A DNA stretch of 64,000 bases from assembly GCA_963556145.1 (NCBI GenBank), contig OY744463.1, positions 4,216,001-4,280,000 of the forward strand, read 5' to 3'. The notes beneath the pieces are model-generated. The model searched no databases. It was given only the letters and a program-made list of their open reading frames with translations, and was not told the origin of the DNA. This stretch comes from Hygrocybe punicea (Eukaryota; Basidiomycota; Agaricomycetes; Agaricales; Hygrophoraceae). Both the position numbers and the translations under genes were made by a program. Shown here one piece after another: positions 51,509 through 63,279 of this stretch. How positions within the stretch are numbered: position 1 is the stretch's first letter; every line of letters starts with the position of its first letter.

Positions 51509-53564
51509 TCATAGCTCTTCTTTGACATGAAGTCTTTTCTTAGAGTGCAAAGAACTGGCAGGCTCAGGTGTGTCATCGGCAGGGGGTTCATGCTGTGGAA
51601 GATCTTGCACAGATGTTGAAGGTTTAGAGGAAGACATCATACGCGGTGATGTCCAATTAAACTTTGACGGTGTAGATGCAGGTTCTTGGTGGCTTCGGAA
51701 CTATATAAAGAAATATGATCCTAACCAGAGGGTGTCAGCATAGAAGTGACTGGATAATTCAGTGTCGGGGATAATAAGTGAAGTGAAAGTGAAATAAAAG
51801 TAAAGCCGCCGCATAAACTCGACTAGTAACGACAAATCCGGCGATGAACGGAGTGAAAACGGACTAATAACGATGAACCCAATGGTGAACGGACTGAAAA
51901 CGAATGAACCCGACGATGTCGGGTACGGCGGGTCAGGTCGGGTCGGGTCGGAAACAATGAACAAATATACGGGAACAATGATAAAGTCGACGAAGTGAAC
52001 TATAAAAAGCTAAGGAACTACGTGGACGAGCATTTGAAGGGATTAAAACAATTCTGACTATGAGAGAAATGGGGACTAATGGTATGTTTTTTTTGTATGG
52101 TCGTCGGGGACCGTTTTTATAGTACAGGAAACAGTAATCTACTTTCGGACATGTCTACTTCGGCCGATGGTAAGCTACAAAGAAAGGTTGGAATGGGGAT
52201 GTGGAAAGGGGGGTTGCAAAGCAACGAAGACAGGAAATGGAGGGGAAAACGAATATGCAAGGAAAAGATCTAGAAAGTCCTACATATCTCCGAAAGGACG
52301 AGGGGATGCATAAATAAAGTAAATCCGAAGTCGGGGATTGAGTCCGAAGAGATCCATCTCCTGGAATTGGAACTCCGAGGCGTTTGAGGCTGCCGGATTT
52401 AGCCCAAAAGCGGCCGTCACAAAGCCGCATGTGTCGGGTTACGTCGGTCACGTCGGGTCACGTCACGTCACGTCACGTCGGGTTACGTCGGGTTACGTCA
52501 GGTTCAAATGTAAGTTGAATGGCGGCATCAGGTTGGTCCGGATTCGTGATATATCGATGATACGGACTCAGAGGGACGTCGACCCTCTACAACAGTTTGC
52601 CTGGTTGGGAGATGAGCAGAAGGCAGGCGAGTAAGGATGAGAAACAGTGTACATGCCTTTCCCTTTGCCAGGTGACGTTGGAAGGGGTGCTGTATCTGTT
52701 CCTGGAAAACTGATGTCTCGGACATCGAGGGCCATTCTTTTGATGACTTCATCGCCTTGCATGGAAATGGAGGGACCACATATGCAGCCAGTAACTGAAA
52801 TGGTGGCGCCTTGACGTGGGGTGGGAGATTTCTGTGTGAAATGACAGCTGGCAGGTGAAAAGGTGGCTGAGAAGCCGGCTGTGTGGGAGGAGCCCATGAA
52901 CCATTGTTTTACGTCAATCTGGAATTCATGTTCACTAATTTGTGGGCCAGACTGTGGATGAAGGGGATCAAGTGGGAAGGGACAGATAGCAGAAGAAAGA
53001 AGCACTTACGACGCCGCATATTGTTATGAAAGGTTGTAAAGGACTTGCATCAGGAGCGCCAGAGACAGCATGTAATTGTTCAGCTTCAATGCAGAACTCA
53101 TAATCAGCTTGAGTGAAGTCGTCTCCAACAGGGAGGGAGGAATCCATTGATGAAAGGCGGCCTTGTACAAAGTAAAGGCCATCCACAACTTCTGTTTGTG
53201 AGAAAGGAAGGAAGTGATAGAGGACGGCGTTGACAGTTTCAATATTGGAGTTTTCTGTAAAGCCGATGACAATTTCAGCATCCATTGTGACCGTCCTCGG
53301 TTTGTCAGGAAAGAGTTTGCAAACATTAGACAAAGGGAGTAGGCCGAAGAGTTGGGCAGTCCCAGGCATTGTTGAAAGGGAGTAGATAGCTTTGGCGGCC
53401 TTATTTATGTCTGCAGAATGTGGAAAAAAGGTGAAAGATGAGCCGATGACGAAACCCAGAGGTGTGTGCACAAAGCATGTGGAGCGATCATTGGGGGGCC
53501 GTTGACAATGGATAGCGGTGGAGGGAAATGATCTTGATCTTGTTTTCTGAATAAGATATTTCAA
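51509..53564 (-). CDS. conserved basidiomycete protein next to the Helitron, possibly OB-fold-like
   Basis: Minus-strand exons. The first large one (to about 53008) has F-V-H-T-P-L-G-F-V, T-M-D-A-E-I-V-I-G-F-T-E, V-D-G-L-Y-F-V-Q-G-R-L and Y-E-F-C-I-E-A-E-Q-L. The next (52980-52650) has H-E-F-Q-I-D-V and I-S-V-T-G-C-I-C-G with M-A-L-D-V-R-D-I-S-F-P-G. A distant last exon (51700-51509) ends S-K-K-R-L-H-V-K-E-E-L. The pattern of short beta strands is what single-strand-binding OB folds look like, and I recall this family in mushroom genomes, but the fold is not proven. The gap 51700-52650 contains a (GTCGGGTTAC)n minisatellite and may be a large intron or insertion. The start is not determined. 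Confidence 0.45.
52430..52505 (+). repeat. GTCGGGTTAC / GTCAC minisatellite
   Basis: Irregular repeats of GTCGGGTTAC and ACGTC units; a related GGTCGGGTCGG run is at 51928-51950. Confidence 0.6.
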
Positions 53565-54317
53565 AGATGACGATGGGCGTGAAGTGCATATATGTCAGAT
53601 GAAAGGGGGATCACTTTAGTGAAGAGAACATAACACACAATTTTCATCACCCATGGGCCCCAACCTCCCATCGAAAACTGGCACACATATAAGACGGTAA
53701 GGGGTTTAAGTTTCAAGACCATTCACAGTATCATCATATGCACCACTTTCACATATGAAAAAGATGATCCGAAGGGGAAGAGAGAGACAATGATGGGGAG
53801 TGGAAAGCAGGTGTGATTGTCGGGAGCAGAAAGGTAGGGGAGGTAAACGGGGAGGGAGGTGGAGGTGGAAAACAGTGTTAAGGGACGGGGGCGGAGGTAG
53901 GAAAAACAAAAGGGGGTCACGTTGGTGGTTGGTCACTTGCCAGCCATAAAAATAATATATTCAGATGGATATATAATGGACTGAGGCCCCAAAAATGTGA
54001 TATAAGGTCTCAACATTGCATATTATTGTATTTGAATGTTTTTTATAGTTATATATTGAGAATTTGAGAACCTGATTTTCTAGGTCTTGGTTAGCAACAA
54101 GCAAACACTGTCACATATCAGATTTGTGAAAATGTCATGAGTTCTTCCTTTCATTGAGTACTTGGCATGGAGCATTACTTATTTTTGGATTTTTTAGGCT
54201 GCGCCAACTTCTGAAAAGACAATAACTCTGACATTATATGGCAATAAAAATAAATATATATATTGTCACGCCCTTGCACAAGATGTAAAGGATAAGGCTC
54301 TTACCATGATGTGCAGA
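53565..54317. other. intergenic region before the golgin gene
   Basis: No coding frame or repeat recognised; AT-rich from about 53940, with AAATAAATATATATATTG near 54249. Confidence 0.4.
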
Positions 54318-57230
54318 TTATACCTTCGCCATTATCCTCCTTGTCTCTTGGGGTGTAAACCGCAGAATGATGGACAGCACCCGTACGAGATTGGGCTAAC
54401 AAAATTCTGTCAAAGCAAGACCAAACTGAGAAAGGAAGCGACATACTCTCATCTCCTTGTGCTCCAGAAACTGCAATACAACATTCCTTAAATATTCTAG
54501 ATTGACATCCTCGTCATTCTTCGAGATTGCAGAGGCCCCGGGTCCTGGCGAGCTGATTCTTGATGGCGATTCAGAGGAAGAAGATGAGATTGAAGAGCGA
54601 GTATTTGATTGGTTGTTTTCTGGCCTTGTCATCCAATAACCCACGCCAGGGTTTCGTTGCCGCTCAAGAAGAGAAGCAGACGACTGCACCTTGCGCAACT
54701 CCTCACGCAGAGTCTGACAAGTCGGATCAGCTTTGGGATACTTCTGCTCCTACATCAAGAGGGGAAAATGCACCTTGTTCTGCACACCCAATTGAGCCTC
54801 CCGAGCTTTACTCTCTTCAACCTGCTGTTCAAGACTGGCTGTCTTCTCGTCAAGTTTCAACAGCTGTTCTTTTACAACCCTCTAATGAACAAGATGAGCG
54901 CCCAGTCTGCCATATCGCCCCATAGGATGACGACCCTTACCTCAGCATCCTTCACCTGCTCGTTCTGCACCTGCAAAGCCATTATCTCCTTCAGAAGAGA
55001 TTGAATTTCCTCTCCCAGAAGCTTGATCTCTTCCCTTGATTCTATCACAACCTCCTCATTCTGCTCTCTGGTCTTGGAAGTGGAGTCCGCCAGAAGTTTC
55101 AAATTCTCCATTTCCCTCGTCTTCTCGCGCAACTTCCGACTCCACTCAACTTCGCCTTCAGTTCTTTCCCTTTCCATCACATTCAGATTTGCTTTAAGAT
55201 CAGCAATCCTCGATTCGTATTTGGCCTCTGCAGCGGACAGTAAGTGGGCGACATCCTGAGGGGAAGTCAAGTTTCCTCGGATTTTGGTCTCCTGGTCTCG
55301 GAGAGCCTCAGCAAGTTCTTCATTCATCAACGCCAGGCGATCCTTTGATTCTCGCAACTGGTATTGAAGTTCCGTATTCTGGCTTTGCAGTGATTCTAAA
55401 TGAGACTGAGATGATTCGAGCTCTGCTTGTCGCAACTGCAGCTGATAGAAGAAAGCATTTTTGTCGTTGGAGAGCATGTTGACCGAATTTTCAAGAGCAT
55501 AAATTTGAGTGTGCTTGGCTATAATCTCTTTAGAATGAGTACCCTGTGTGGATGGAACATCAATGATCTTTGAAAGAGCCGGCATCTATCAATTCGCACC
55601 TTCAAAGTAACAAGCTCCAGCTCCAGCTGCCCTCTCAATGCTGACACCTCCCTTTCGGATTTTTCCCTCAAATTGTTAACGTCCTTGTCGAACTGAGCTC
55701 TCAAACCCACGACAGCTCTTTCCCGTTCCGCATTGACGGTGTCGAGCTCTTGCTGAAATTTCAATTTGTCGGTCTTTTCTTTCTCCCTTTCACCTCTCTC
55801 TTTCTCCGTAAGAGCGGTCAACTCCCTTGCAACATCTTCCTTCTCCTTTTCCGCCTTGACTAGCTTTTGCCTGACTGTCTTCAGCAAACTAATAGCTTTT
55901 GCTCTTTTCTCTTCCTCCTCCTTAGCCAGGCCTTTCGAACGTTCCACTTCTGCTTGGAGTCGATCAATGTCACCTAATCGCTTAGCAGCCTCGTTGTCTC
56001 TGTCCGATATCGACTTCTGAGTCGCTTCTAGGATGGCTTCTGTTTCCTTAATTTGCCTTCGCAATTGATCTATCAGATCAGATTGGGACTTTGATTCCAG
56101 CCGGTGAGTATCTCGGAGCTCTTGCAAACGCTCTTCTTGCCCTATCCAGGTGAGATTATTAGTTGAACATGCAAAGTGAGGTGTGGCGTTCGCACTTGTG
56201 AGTTTTCCGCTCAAACGCTTGGTCTCATCCTGGGATATCTGCCAACCCATTCCATCATTTCGTCTGGGATAATGGGAAAACTCATACCTCGACTTTAAGG
56301 ACCATACTTTGAAGGTGATCACGCAAATGTCCTGTATCTGTAATGCCTTCGACAGGGGTGAGCTCACGGATAACTGAATCAGCAGCCAATTTTTCAGCCT
56401 GAAGTCTCTTGAAAGACATGGATACATCTGAGGGGTATATTACTAGCGTACTTGTGGGGAATTGTGGAGACCAAAAACCTACCAGCGAACCGCTGCTCCA
56501 CAAGTTTCAAACGATGTTGTAATATATCAACGTCTATTTCGGTAAGATTTGCATGGGGTGGCACCATGACCAGGGGGCTGTCTATGCCGACAAACTCTTC
56601 TGGATCCGGCGGAAGGGGAACGTCAGCTTCTGGATGTCGTGGCTCTATCGCAACGGAATCGGGTATCTGCCTTAAATCAATGGGTGGGATAATACGTCGT
56701 TGCGACGGTGCAATAGTTGTGGAAGATTCAGTGAATGTGAGGATGACTTCATACTGTTTTGGCGAGAGGGGAGGTGACTGGGGTAGTGAAATTGAAGAGG
56801 GTGACAATGGATGATGCTGTACCGGGATAGCGGGTGTCGGCGAAGCTCTGCCTGAGCCGTCAGGTGTTGTAGCATTCGATGCCTCTCCAATCGCGAACTT
56901 GGCACGTAATCTTTCTTCGAGGTTCGATTTGGGCTGCCTCAAATCTTGGTCGGGTAAACTGGCACTCTGGGGTAACGACGGAATCGGACTACGTGGGCGA
57001 GGGCTGTTGGGACGTGGACTTCCCGGACGTTGGTTCGCCAAAGATCTCCGTAGATTTGACATCGCAGAATCCGCCAACTGAGTGGACGACAAAGGTGCTG
57101 AACATTTCGAGTTCTGAGAATCCTGCGATCGTAACATCCGTTCACTAGATTCGCCCTCTGTAGCGTATTGGGAGCTGTGACGAGCTTGAGGTGCAAATGT
57201 TTCCACGGCTTGACGAATTTGAGAGAACAT
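54318..57230 (-). CDS. GRIP-domain golgin (coiled-coil Golgi tether)
   Basis: At least seven exons on the minus strand. The N-terminus is Ser/Pro-rich with P-G-S-P-R-P-N-S-P-R repeats; most of the rest is coiled coil rich in Glu/Lys/Gln (about residues 250-750). The C-terminus is a GRIP domain: N-L-E-Y-L-R-N-V-V-L-Q-F-L-E, then across a 51-bp intron (54396-54446) P-N-L-V-R-V-L-S-I-I-L-R-F-T-P-Q-E-T and a stop at 54318. GRIP domains bind Arl1-type GTPases at the trans-Golgi, where golgins such as yeast Imh1 tether vesicles. The gene starts at the ATG at 57230 and ends 84 bp from PEX14, same strand. Confidence 0.87.
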
Positions 57231-57313
57231 AGGTTTAAATTTCCATATATGTTGTTATGTATTTTGGAGTTTTTTAGCCAACTTGCGAAATAGACAATAA
57301 ATATGCTAAGCAG

Positions 57314-58391
57314 CTAATTGGCGCCCACAACCTCCTTCCCTTTCCCATTCATGTCGGCAGCACCTAAACCAGGTGGTGACTCTGAGCTACTGGAGGACAA
57401 ATTTTGATCAATACCAGCCAGCTGCCATGCCGGAATAGATGGTCGTCCAGTGAAAGAAGGCATAGGCATGGTAGGTGTGGTGGATTGCCCTGGTCCTCGG
57501 CTCAACAATAGAGCTTTTAATGATTTTAATTCTTGTTGTAACTCGGCGAGAGACTGCGTTTGGCTCTCCTTGTTCTTTTCAACCATCTACAAGGGTGTTA
57601 GAAGGGGGGAGACCGCAAGATCGAATGAGTAGTAAGTACCTTGGGTAACATGTCGCGAACGTTGTTAACCTCCTCTCTGATTTCTCGTAATTCATCCCTG
57701 GTTTTGACTTCTCCCTCACGCATCTCCTTGACGACTGCTTCGACCTCCTCCGTGGTTTTGTCTACTTGCTCCTTCTGTTCCTGCACGGCTGTTCGGACAG
57801 CTTCTGTTTGGCACTGTATCTCCTGCAGTAACGCTTCCGCAGCGTCAAATTGAGCCGTAAGCGCGTCACGGTCTGCTTCGTAGGCTGTCGAACTTGGAGG
57901 CTGAAGATGTGGGAGAAGAAATCTCTGGTATGGCAAGGATTAGTTGAAGCCTTATACCACACAAACAGCATTATACGTTGAACAAGGCTACCGCTCCATA
58001 AGCAACAGTTCCGGAGATGACAGCTGTAATCTAAGAACATCTTGCCGTCAATGCGAGTTGTGCTCTAAAAGTCTGTGAGCGCACAAAGTAATCTCGCCAG
58101 TCCCATGAATGAGTAGAATATGGTGATGGCACGTAGGCGGGAGCATATGGCGCTTGATACGGCTGCGGTGCACTTTGATTCACAGACGATTGCTTGATAG
58201 CCGCGTCGATTTCTGGCCCCGTAAGCCCCTTTGCTTCCAGAAACTGTATCCGCTGCGCAATGGTAGATGACTGGGTCTAAAAATGCGAAATGAGTGACTT
58301 AGGATCTGCCAGTGCATGCGTAAAAGACCTTGGGGTCAGCAAGGAAGGCCACGGCATTACGAATGAGTTCCTGGCGTTCGGGCGTTGACAT
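57314..58391 (-). CDS. PEX14: peroxisomal docking protein Pex14
   Basis: Start ATG at 58391. The first exon (M-S-T-P-E-R-Q-E-L-I-R-N-A-V-A-F-L) and second (R-I-Q-F-L-E-A-K-G-L-T-G-P-E-I) form the conserved Pex14 N-terminal domain that binds Pex5 WxxxF motifs. A hydrophobic segment (G-T-V-A-Y-G-A-V-A-L-F) precedes F-L-L-P-H-L-Q-P-P, and then a Glu/Val-rich coiled coil and a Pro-rich tail follow, stopping at 57314. Pex14 docks the cargo receptor on the peroxisome membrane. Introns are about 58276-58330, 57990-58040, 57927-57975 and 57587-57640. The start is 57 bp from the divergent TUF1 start. Confidence 0.88.
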
Positions 58392-58448
58392 TGCGCAAAT
58401 AAATTGATAACCCTAACCTAACCTATACCCTTCATCTTTCGGGCCACC
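58392..58448. promoter_or_regulatory. 57-bp divergent promoter of PEX14 and TUF1 with telobox-like AACCCTAA
   Basis: AACCCTAACC at 58409-58418 is a telobox-type octamer plus one more degenerate unit. In other eukaryotes such sites occur before translation and ribosome genes. With only 57 bp between start codons, both genes likely share elements. Confidence 0.4.
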
Positions 58449-60563
58449 ATGTTGCAACTGGCAACTCGCAGGACCGTTGCTCATAACTTTTCCAGCTCAC
58501 GGGGTTTGTTTTGCTTGCAGTAGAGCATTCTCCTTGCTGATATTTTGACCTAATCTAGCTGTGAACTCGTCTCTCTTCCACTTACCTAGACGCAATTCTG
58601 ACGGCAAATCAACAATATCTTCAGCATTCGGGATCGCTCGGGGTATGACCAATGTATTCCCTCGCACCTCCTGTCCTCCTGTAATAACCTTCTTCAGTTC
58701 TCCGCAGAGGCTATGCAGAAGTTTCTAGCAAATTCTCGCGCGCAAAGCCACACATGAACATTGGAACTATTGGTTAGTTGCTAAGCTCCCCGCTTGACCA
58801 CGCTCAATCTCGGTACCAGGCCACGTCGATCATGGAAAGACAACTCTAACGGCTGCGATCACAAAAGTTCTTGCATCACATGGTGCCGCAAAGTTTACCG
58901 ACTATTCCCAAATTGACAAAGCCCCGGAAGAGAAAGCGCGTGGTATTACGATCAACTCCTCTCATGTTGAATATGAGACGGAAGCGCGTCACTACGGCCA
59001 CATTGACTGTCCAGGACATGCTGATTGTGAGCTCGTGTTTCTTCGCTACATTCCCTGACTTATTCGTATGTCATTAGACATAAAAAATATGATTACAGGT
59101 GCTGCGCAGATGGATGGCGCCATCATTGTCGTTTCCGCCACCGACGGTCAAATGCCCCAAACTCGGGAACATCTCCTACTGGCCCGCCAGGTTGGAATCA
59201 AGAGGCTGGTTGTCTTCATCAACAAAGTCGATATGATCACGGACCCTGAGCTGTTGGAACTCGTGGATATGGAAATGCGCGAGTTGTTGTCGACTTATAA
59301 CTTTGATGGAGAGCACACGCCAATCGTTATGGGTTCCGCGCTGGCTGCATTAGAAGGGCGAGATGACGAGGTTGGAGCGAAGAAAATTTCGGCATTGGTT
59401 AAAGCCTGCGATGACTGGTTGGAGCTTCCTCCTCGTGAGTGCCATTGTTTACTTTTATTACATGAAGGCTTGACTATACTGACAGGTGATTTGGAGAAAC
59501 CATTCCTTATGCCAATTGAAGGTTGGTACACTTTGATATCGTAAACGTCTTGACTCTCATATTCACCCTGCAGATGTATTCTCCATCTCAGGTCGCGGAA
59601 CCGTAACAACTGGCCGTGTGCGTACTACTCACCGCACCTTGACAGCATCCGCTCAAACGTAGTCCACTGTCAGGTCGAACGCGGCATCGCGAACAAGGGT
59701 GACGAAGTTGAGGTAGTTGGACTGGGGAATTCGTTCAAAACCATCCTAACTGGCATTGGTACCTGGATCATACCTACGTTGAAGCCTCTCACTCATGTTT
59801 CCTGTAGAGATGTTCCACAAGGAACTTGACAGAGTAAGGTCCACGGGGAGGATCAAGGCGCTTGTTCTCATCACTTTGACTTTGACTTATTCATTAGGGT
59901 GAAGCTGGTGATAACATGGGCTGCCTGCTTCGTGGTATCAAACGCGAGCAAGTCCGGCGTGGCCAGGTGATTGTCGCTCCAGGATCTGTCAAGGCTGTTA
60001 AAAAATTCCAGGCTCAAATTTATGTGAGTCAAACCGCGCCTGGCTTTAGAGTCTGTTTACATATTCCTTGATTGTTAGGTGTTAACCAAGGACGAAGGTG
60101 AAAATTGTTGTCTTTCATTTACACTACACTATAATGAGGGAGCGTTTTCTATAGGTGGCCGCTACACCCCATTCATGAGCAACTACCGGCCTCAGCTCTT
60201 CTTAAGGACAGCTGATATTACTGTCGCCCTCACATTCCCTGATGGCACTCCAGATGCTGCCGAGAAGATGGTCAGCCTGCGTTGCCCGTTTCCCTAGATT
60301 TCACTGAGGATGTGTAGGTCATGCCTGGCGACAACGTTGAAATGATTTGCGATCTCGTCCACGATGTGGCTGCTGAAGTCGGTTCTCGGTAAGTTACCTT
60401 ACATCATTCAACGAAGAAAACTCGGACGATTGTTCTACAGTTTCACACTTCGCGAGGGTGGGAAGACTGGTAAGTTGGACGTCCGTTTTTCAAAACCGAT
60501 ATTCTCATGATACGCCCCGATAGTTGGCACTGGGATCGTTACCAAAATTATTGGCCATGTTTG
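58449..60563 (+). CDS. TUF1: mitochondrial elongation factor Tu
   Basis: Start ATG at 58449 gives a basic, Ser/Arg-rich presequence. The GTPase domain follows: H-V-D-H-G-K-T-T (P-loop) and D-C-P-G-H-A-D, then N-K-V-D in F-I-N-K-V-D-M. Domains 2 and 3 run from F-S-I-S-G-R-G-T-V to the final T-K-I-I-G-H-V and the stop at 60561-60563. It delivers aminoacyl-tRNA to mitochondrial ribosomes. Introns are short and precise (for example 59434-59486, 59621-59674, 60102-60154, 60270-60318). No lesion found. Confidence 0.93.
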
Positions 60564-60895
60564 AAGTATTGAGGGTGGTCGTATATTACTATTTCAAACA
60601 TCATCCATACACTCCCAACTCGACATATCATATCGTGGCATAACGACCTTGCACCTGTGTGTCACCACAAACGTTATCAAGGTCTCTGTTATGTTACTAC
60701 TTCACCTAAGGAACGCGTGTTCAACGTTCAGCTCAACGTTCAGCAGCACTTCAGCTATGAGTGTGTATATCGAATTTGTTACCGTTGCTAGTAGTACTAC
60801 ACCCGTGTCGCGGCGTGACCTTCAAACTCCGCGAGCTGCCTGTAAGCCCTATCTTAACCGAAAATTGTTGCAATTGCTTGAAGTGCAACCATAAA
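60564..60895. other. intergenic region between TUF1 and GCSH
   Basis: No gene recognised; carries the 3' end of TUF1 and the promoter of the H-protein gene. Confidence 0.4.
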
Positions 60896-61658
60896 ATGCA
60901 GTCTTTCCTTAGACAAGCTGCACGCTCAAGGACTTCTCTCTTGTCGGTCCGCCGCAAGACAGTATCTTCAGCAAGGTCATTCCCTACTATCCGAACTGTC
61001 GTTAGTGCGTCACCGTCTGTTCATTTTTACCTAGCCTCAAACGAAGGTCTCGACCTCCTAGCGAAAAGATTTACCGCAGAACACGAAGCCGTGGTTTTCA
61101 ATGACGCGACCGGTCTTGGGATCGTTTCCATAACGGATCATGCCCAATCTAGTTTGGGAGACGTTGTCTTTGTCGAGCTCCCCTCACTAGGCACTGAGGT
61201 TACTCAGGGTGGTGAGTGATTTGTTTGTTTGTTTACTCTTCATGCAAGTTATCAATGTGGTAACTATGACCAGATCAAATCGGTGCCGTGGAGAGTGTAA
61301 AGGCCGCGTCGGACATTGTTGAGTTTCCCCGTACTCTGTTTGCAATCGCGTGAATAATGCGACTGTTGTTGAACGTTTAGTATGCGCCTGTATCAGGGAC
61401 CATTCAAGAAGTCAACGAGGCGTTAGCTTCTGAGCCTGGGCTATTGAACAAGTCTCCTGAAGGCAAAGGTGAAAACAATTTCGCGTCGAATTTCTTATCT
61501 TTTTATTCAGGTTCACATGTCAGGATGGTTGTGCAAGATCAAGCTTTCCGACCCTTCCGAGGTAAATAGTTTGATTCTCGAATCGTAATGGAACTCATTT
61601 TCTCCAGATGGGTAACTTGTTGACGGAGGCGGACTACAAAGCTAGTTATGAATCCTAA
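60896..61658 (+). CDS. GCSH: glycine cleavage system H protein, mitochondrial
   Basis: The first about 35 residues are Arg/Ser-rich (mitochondrial presequence). The lipoyl domain reads L-G-I-V-S-I-T-D-H-A-Q-S-S-L-G-D-V-V-F-V, then V-E-S-V-K-A-A-S-D, where the Lys carries lipoate. The tail G-W-L-C-K-I-K-L and L-L-T-E-A-D-Y-K is typical. It carries the methylamine group between the P and T proteins of glycine decarboxylase. Introns are about 61213-61275, 61320-61380, 61470-61525 and 61562-61608. TUF1 is 330 bp upstream on the same strand. Confidence 0.9.
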
Positions 61659-61748
61659 ATTTACTGACGCAGGATATCCAACCACCAAAGTTATCATTCC
61701 TAGACAATCGGAGAAACATGACGTTCTTGTGTCTCGATCTTGAGTGCC

Positions 61749-62200
61749 TTATGACGATGGGGGCTTATATTCATATTTCTCCCCTCGTGTCTCCATTCTC
61801 TGTTTCGCCTCCTTCAATGCCCAGGTCTGGATACTGTATTTGCTCGTAGCATTAGAAGGAACTGGCAGCTTAACCTGAAAGAAATACCGGCCTTGTGTCA
61901 GGTTTGTAGTACAATAATACTGCAGCAAAACCCATGGTTCCGAACATCCCGATATACCAAATATTCTCCCAGTCCTCTTTCTGCCGCTTCTGCCCTGGCA
62001 GTGGAGGCTTAAGGAAGACAGTGAAAATCAGGCCGATGGGAAAAACCAGTCAAATGATGCGGTGTTACCTTCTCGCCAAACAGCAAACCGCTGGGCTCGT
62101 TATATTGAGGTGCCCCATGTGAAGCAAAACGTCTACCTCTTATGCATGGAGTTACCCTGGCCTTTAGCACACGTAGTGATGGTGCTGCCAGTGGTGGCAT
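61749..62200 (-). CDS. NDUFB11: NADH:ubiquinone oxidoreductase ESSS subunit (NDUFB11-like)
   Basis: Start at 62200 gives a short Arg/Ala-rich presequence, then E-P-S-G-L-L-F-G-E. After an intron (about 62009-62066) comes P-G-Q-K-R-Q-K-E-D-W-E-N-I-W-Y and the membrane segment G-M-F-G-T-M-G-F-A-A-V-L-L-Y-Y-K-P. The last exon reads S-I-Q-T-W-A-L-K-E-A and stops at 61749. This is an accessory membrane-arm subunit of complex I in the mitochondrial inner membrane. It ends 90 bp from the convergent GCSH gene. Confidence 0.85.
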
Positions 62201-62257
62201 GAGGAATAAAAGTGAAGTAAACTGAAGTTATTGATCAACATGAACAAATATGCATGT

Positions 62258-63205
62258 CTATTGTTGAAAGATGATTTTCGACAAAGTTTCGTAGTCATCC
62301 ATTTCATCCTCTCTCCGCTCTGTCTCGTCCACTGAGTCGTTCGAAGATGTCGAAGTGAAGCTTGAAATCCAACCTCAGAACAAATATCTTTCACGACAAT
62401 TGTTACAGTACCTTAGCGCCTCGTAGAACTTCAAGGCGTCGACGTTGGCTGTTTGTATTATTTTAGTTGGTCTTCTCTGTGACAATTTGGTGACACCGAC
62501 CTTTGAATACGGTTAGTGCTATCCTTTGCATCTCCCAAGCAGCTCCAATATCGGCAATTTGTTGCATCAATAATTTACCCAGACCATGCCGCCGTACGCT
62601 GTCCAATACTTGTATCTCATAGCTTTGAACTGAGGGTCGTTCAAGGCTTCAGGTCTGAGGGAAAGATCAAACTCACCAGTATATCACGTTCACCTGGTTT
62701 TCACGCTCGAAACGGAACATCACGAACGCGACGATTGGGTCCCGTTCCTGTATGTCCCCGATTTCGTGTTTTTTATGGCAAGGAGACCGAACCAGGATAA
62801 AGCGAGACAAAGGGTGGTATAATTCCTTCTGTTTGACAGGTGGGTCCCATCCGAAGGAGGAGTTGCGGTAACTACCTTGTTCAGGGCATCAGAAATGGTT
62901 GGGACGGCAGATCCCAACTCACAATTTGTACATGTTCTTTTCAAAAATGTCCCATATGTCTTCGCGCTCTCGGTCAACCAACTCAAATGAGGTTGTTACC
63001 GCGAATTGAAAACTGTTACGGGATGTAGTGATGGTCTACCGGTTTGAAGATTGCATACTGACGGTAGGCCATTGAGGAGTTGTTGCGAGATGAAAGAACG
63101 CGCTAGCTGGGCTGCGGAGGCCTTTAAATCCGTCAAATTAGTGACTACGAAGGGAGAAAGTCGTTGGAATAAATTTACTTTGTTGGCTTGTCGAAGTTTG
63201 CTCAT
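62258..63205 (-). CDS. NAA40: N-alpha-acetyltransferase 40 (NatD)
   Basis: Start at 63205 (M-S-K-L-R-Q-A-N-K-V). Middle exons give S-F-E-L-V-D-R-E-R-E-D-I-W and P-I-V-A-F-V-M-F-R-F. The GNAT core has Y-E-I-Q-V-L-D-S-V-R-R-H-G-L-G-K-L-L-M-Q, with the RxxGLG acetyl-CoA-binding loop, then A-L-T-V-F-K and N-V-D-A-L-K-F-Y-E. The end reads D-D-Y-E-T-L-S-K, a Naa40 hallmark. Naa40 acetylates the N-termini of histones H4 and H2A. About six introns, some tentative. It starts 74 bp from the divergent RIO2 gene. Confidence 0.85.
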
Positions 63206-63279
63206 TGGCTCTTATCGGCAAAACCCGTAAAGGCCTTCAAGTTGCTGCATGGTCTTTCAGAGTGACGCATTGGATTGAA

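Noticed and set aside
58409..58432. Interstitial telomere
   Set aside because: Only one perfect AACCCTAA with decayed neighbours; too short.
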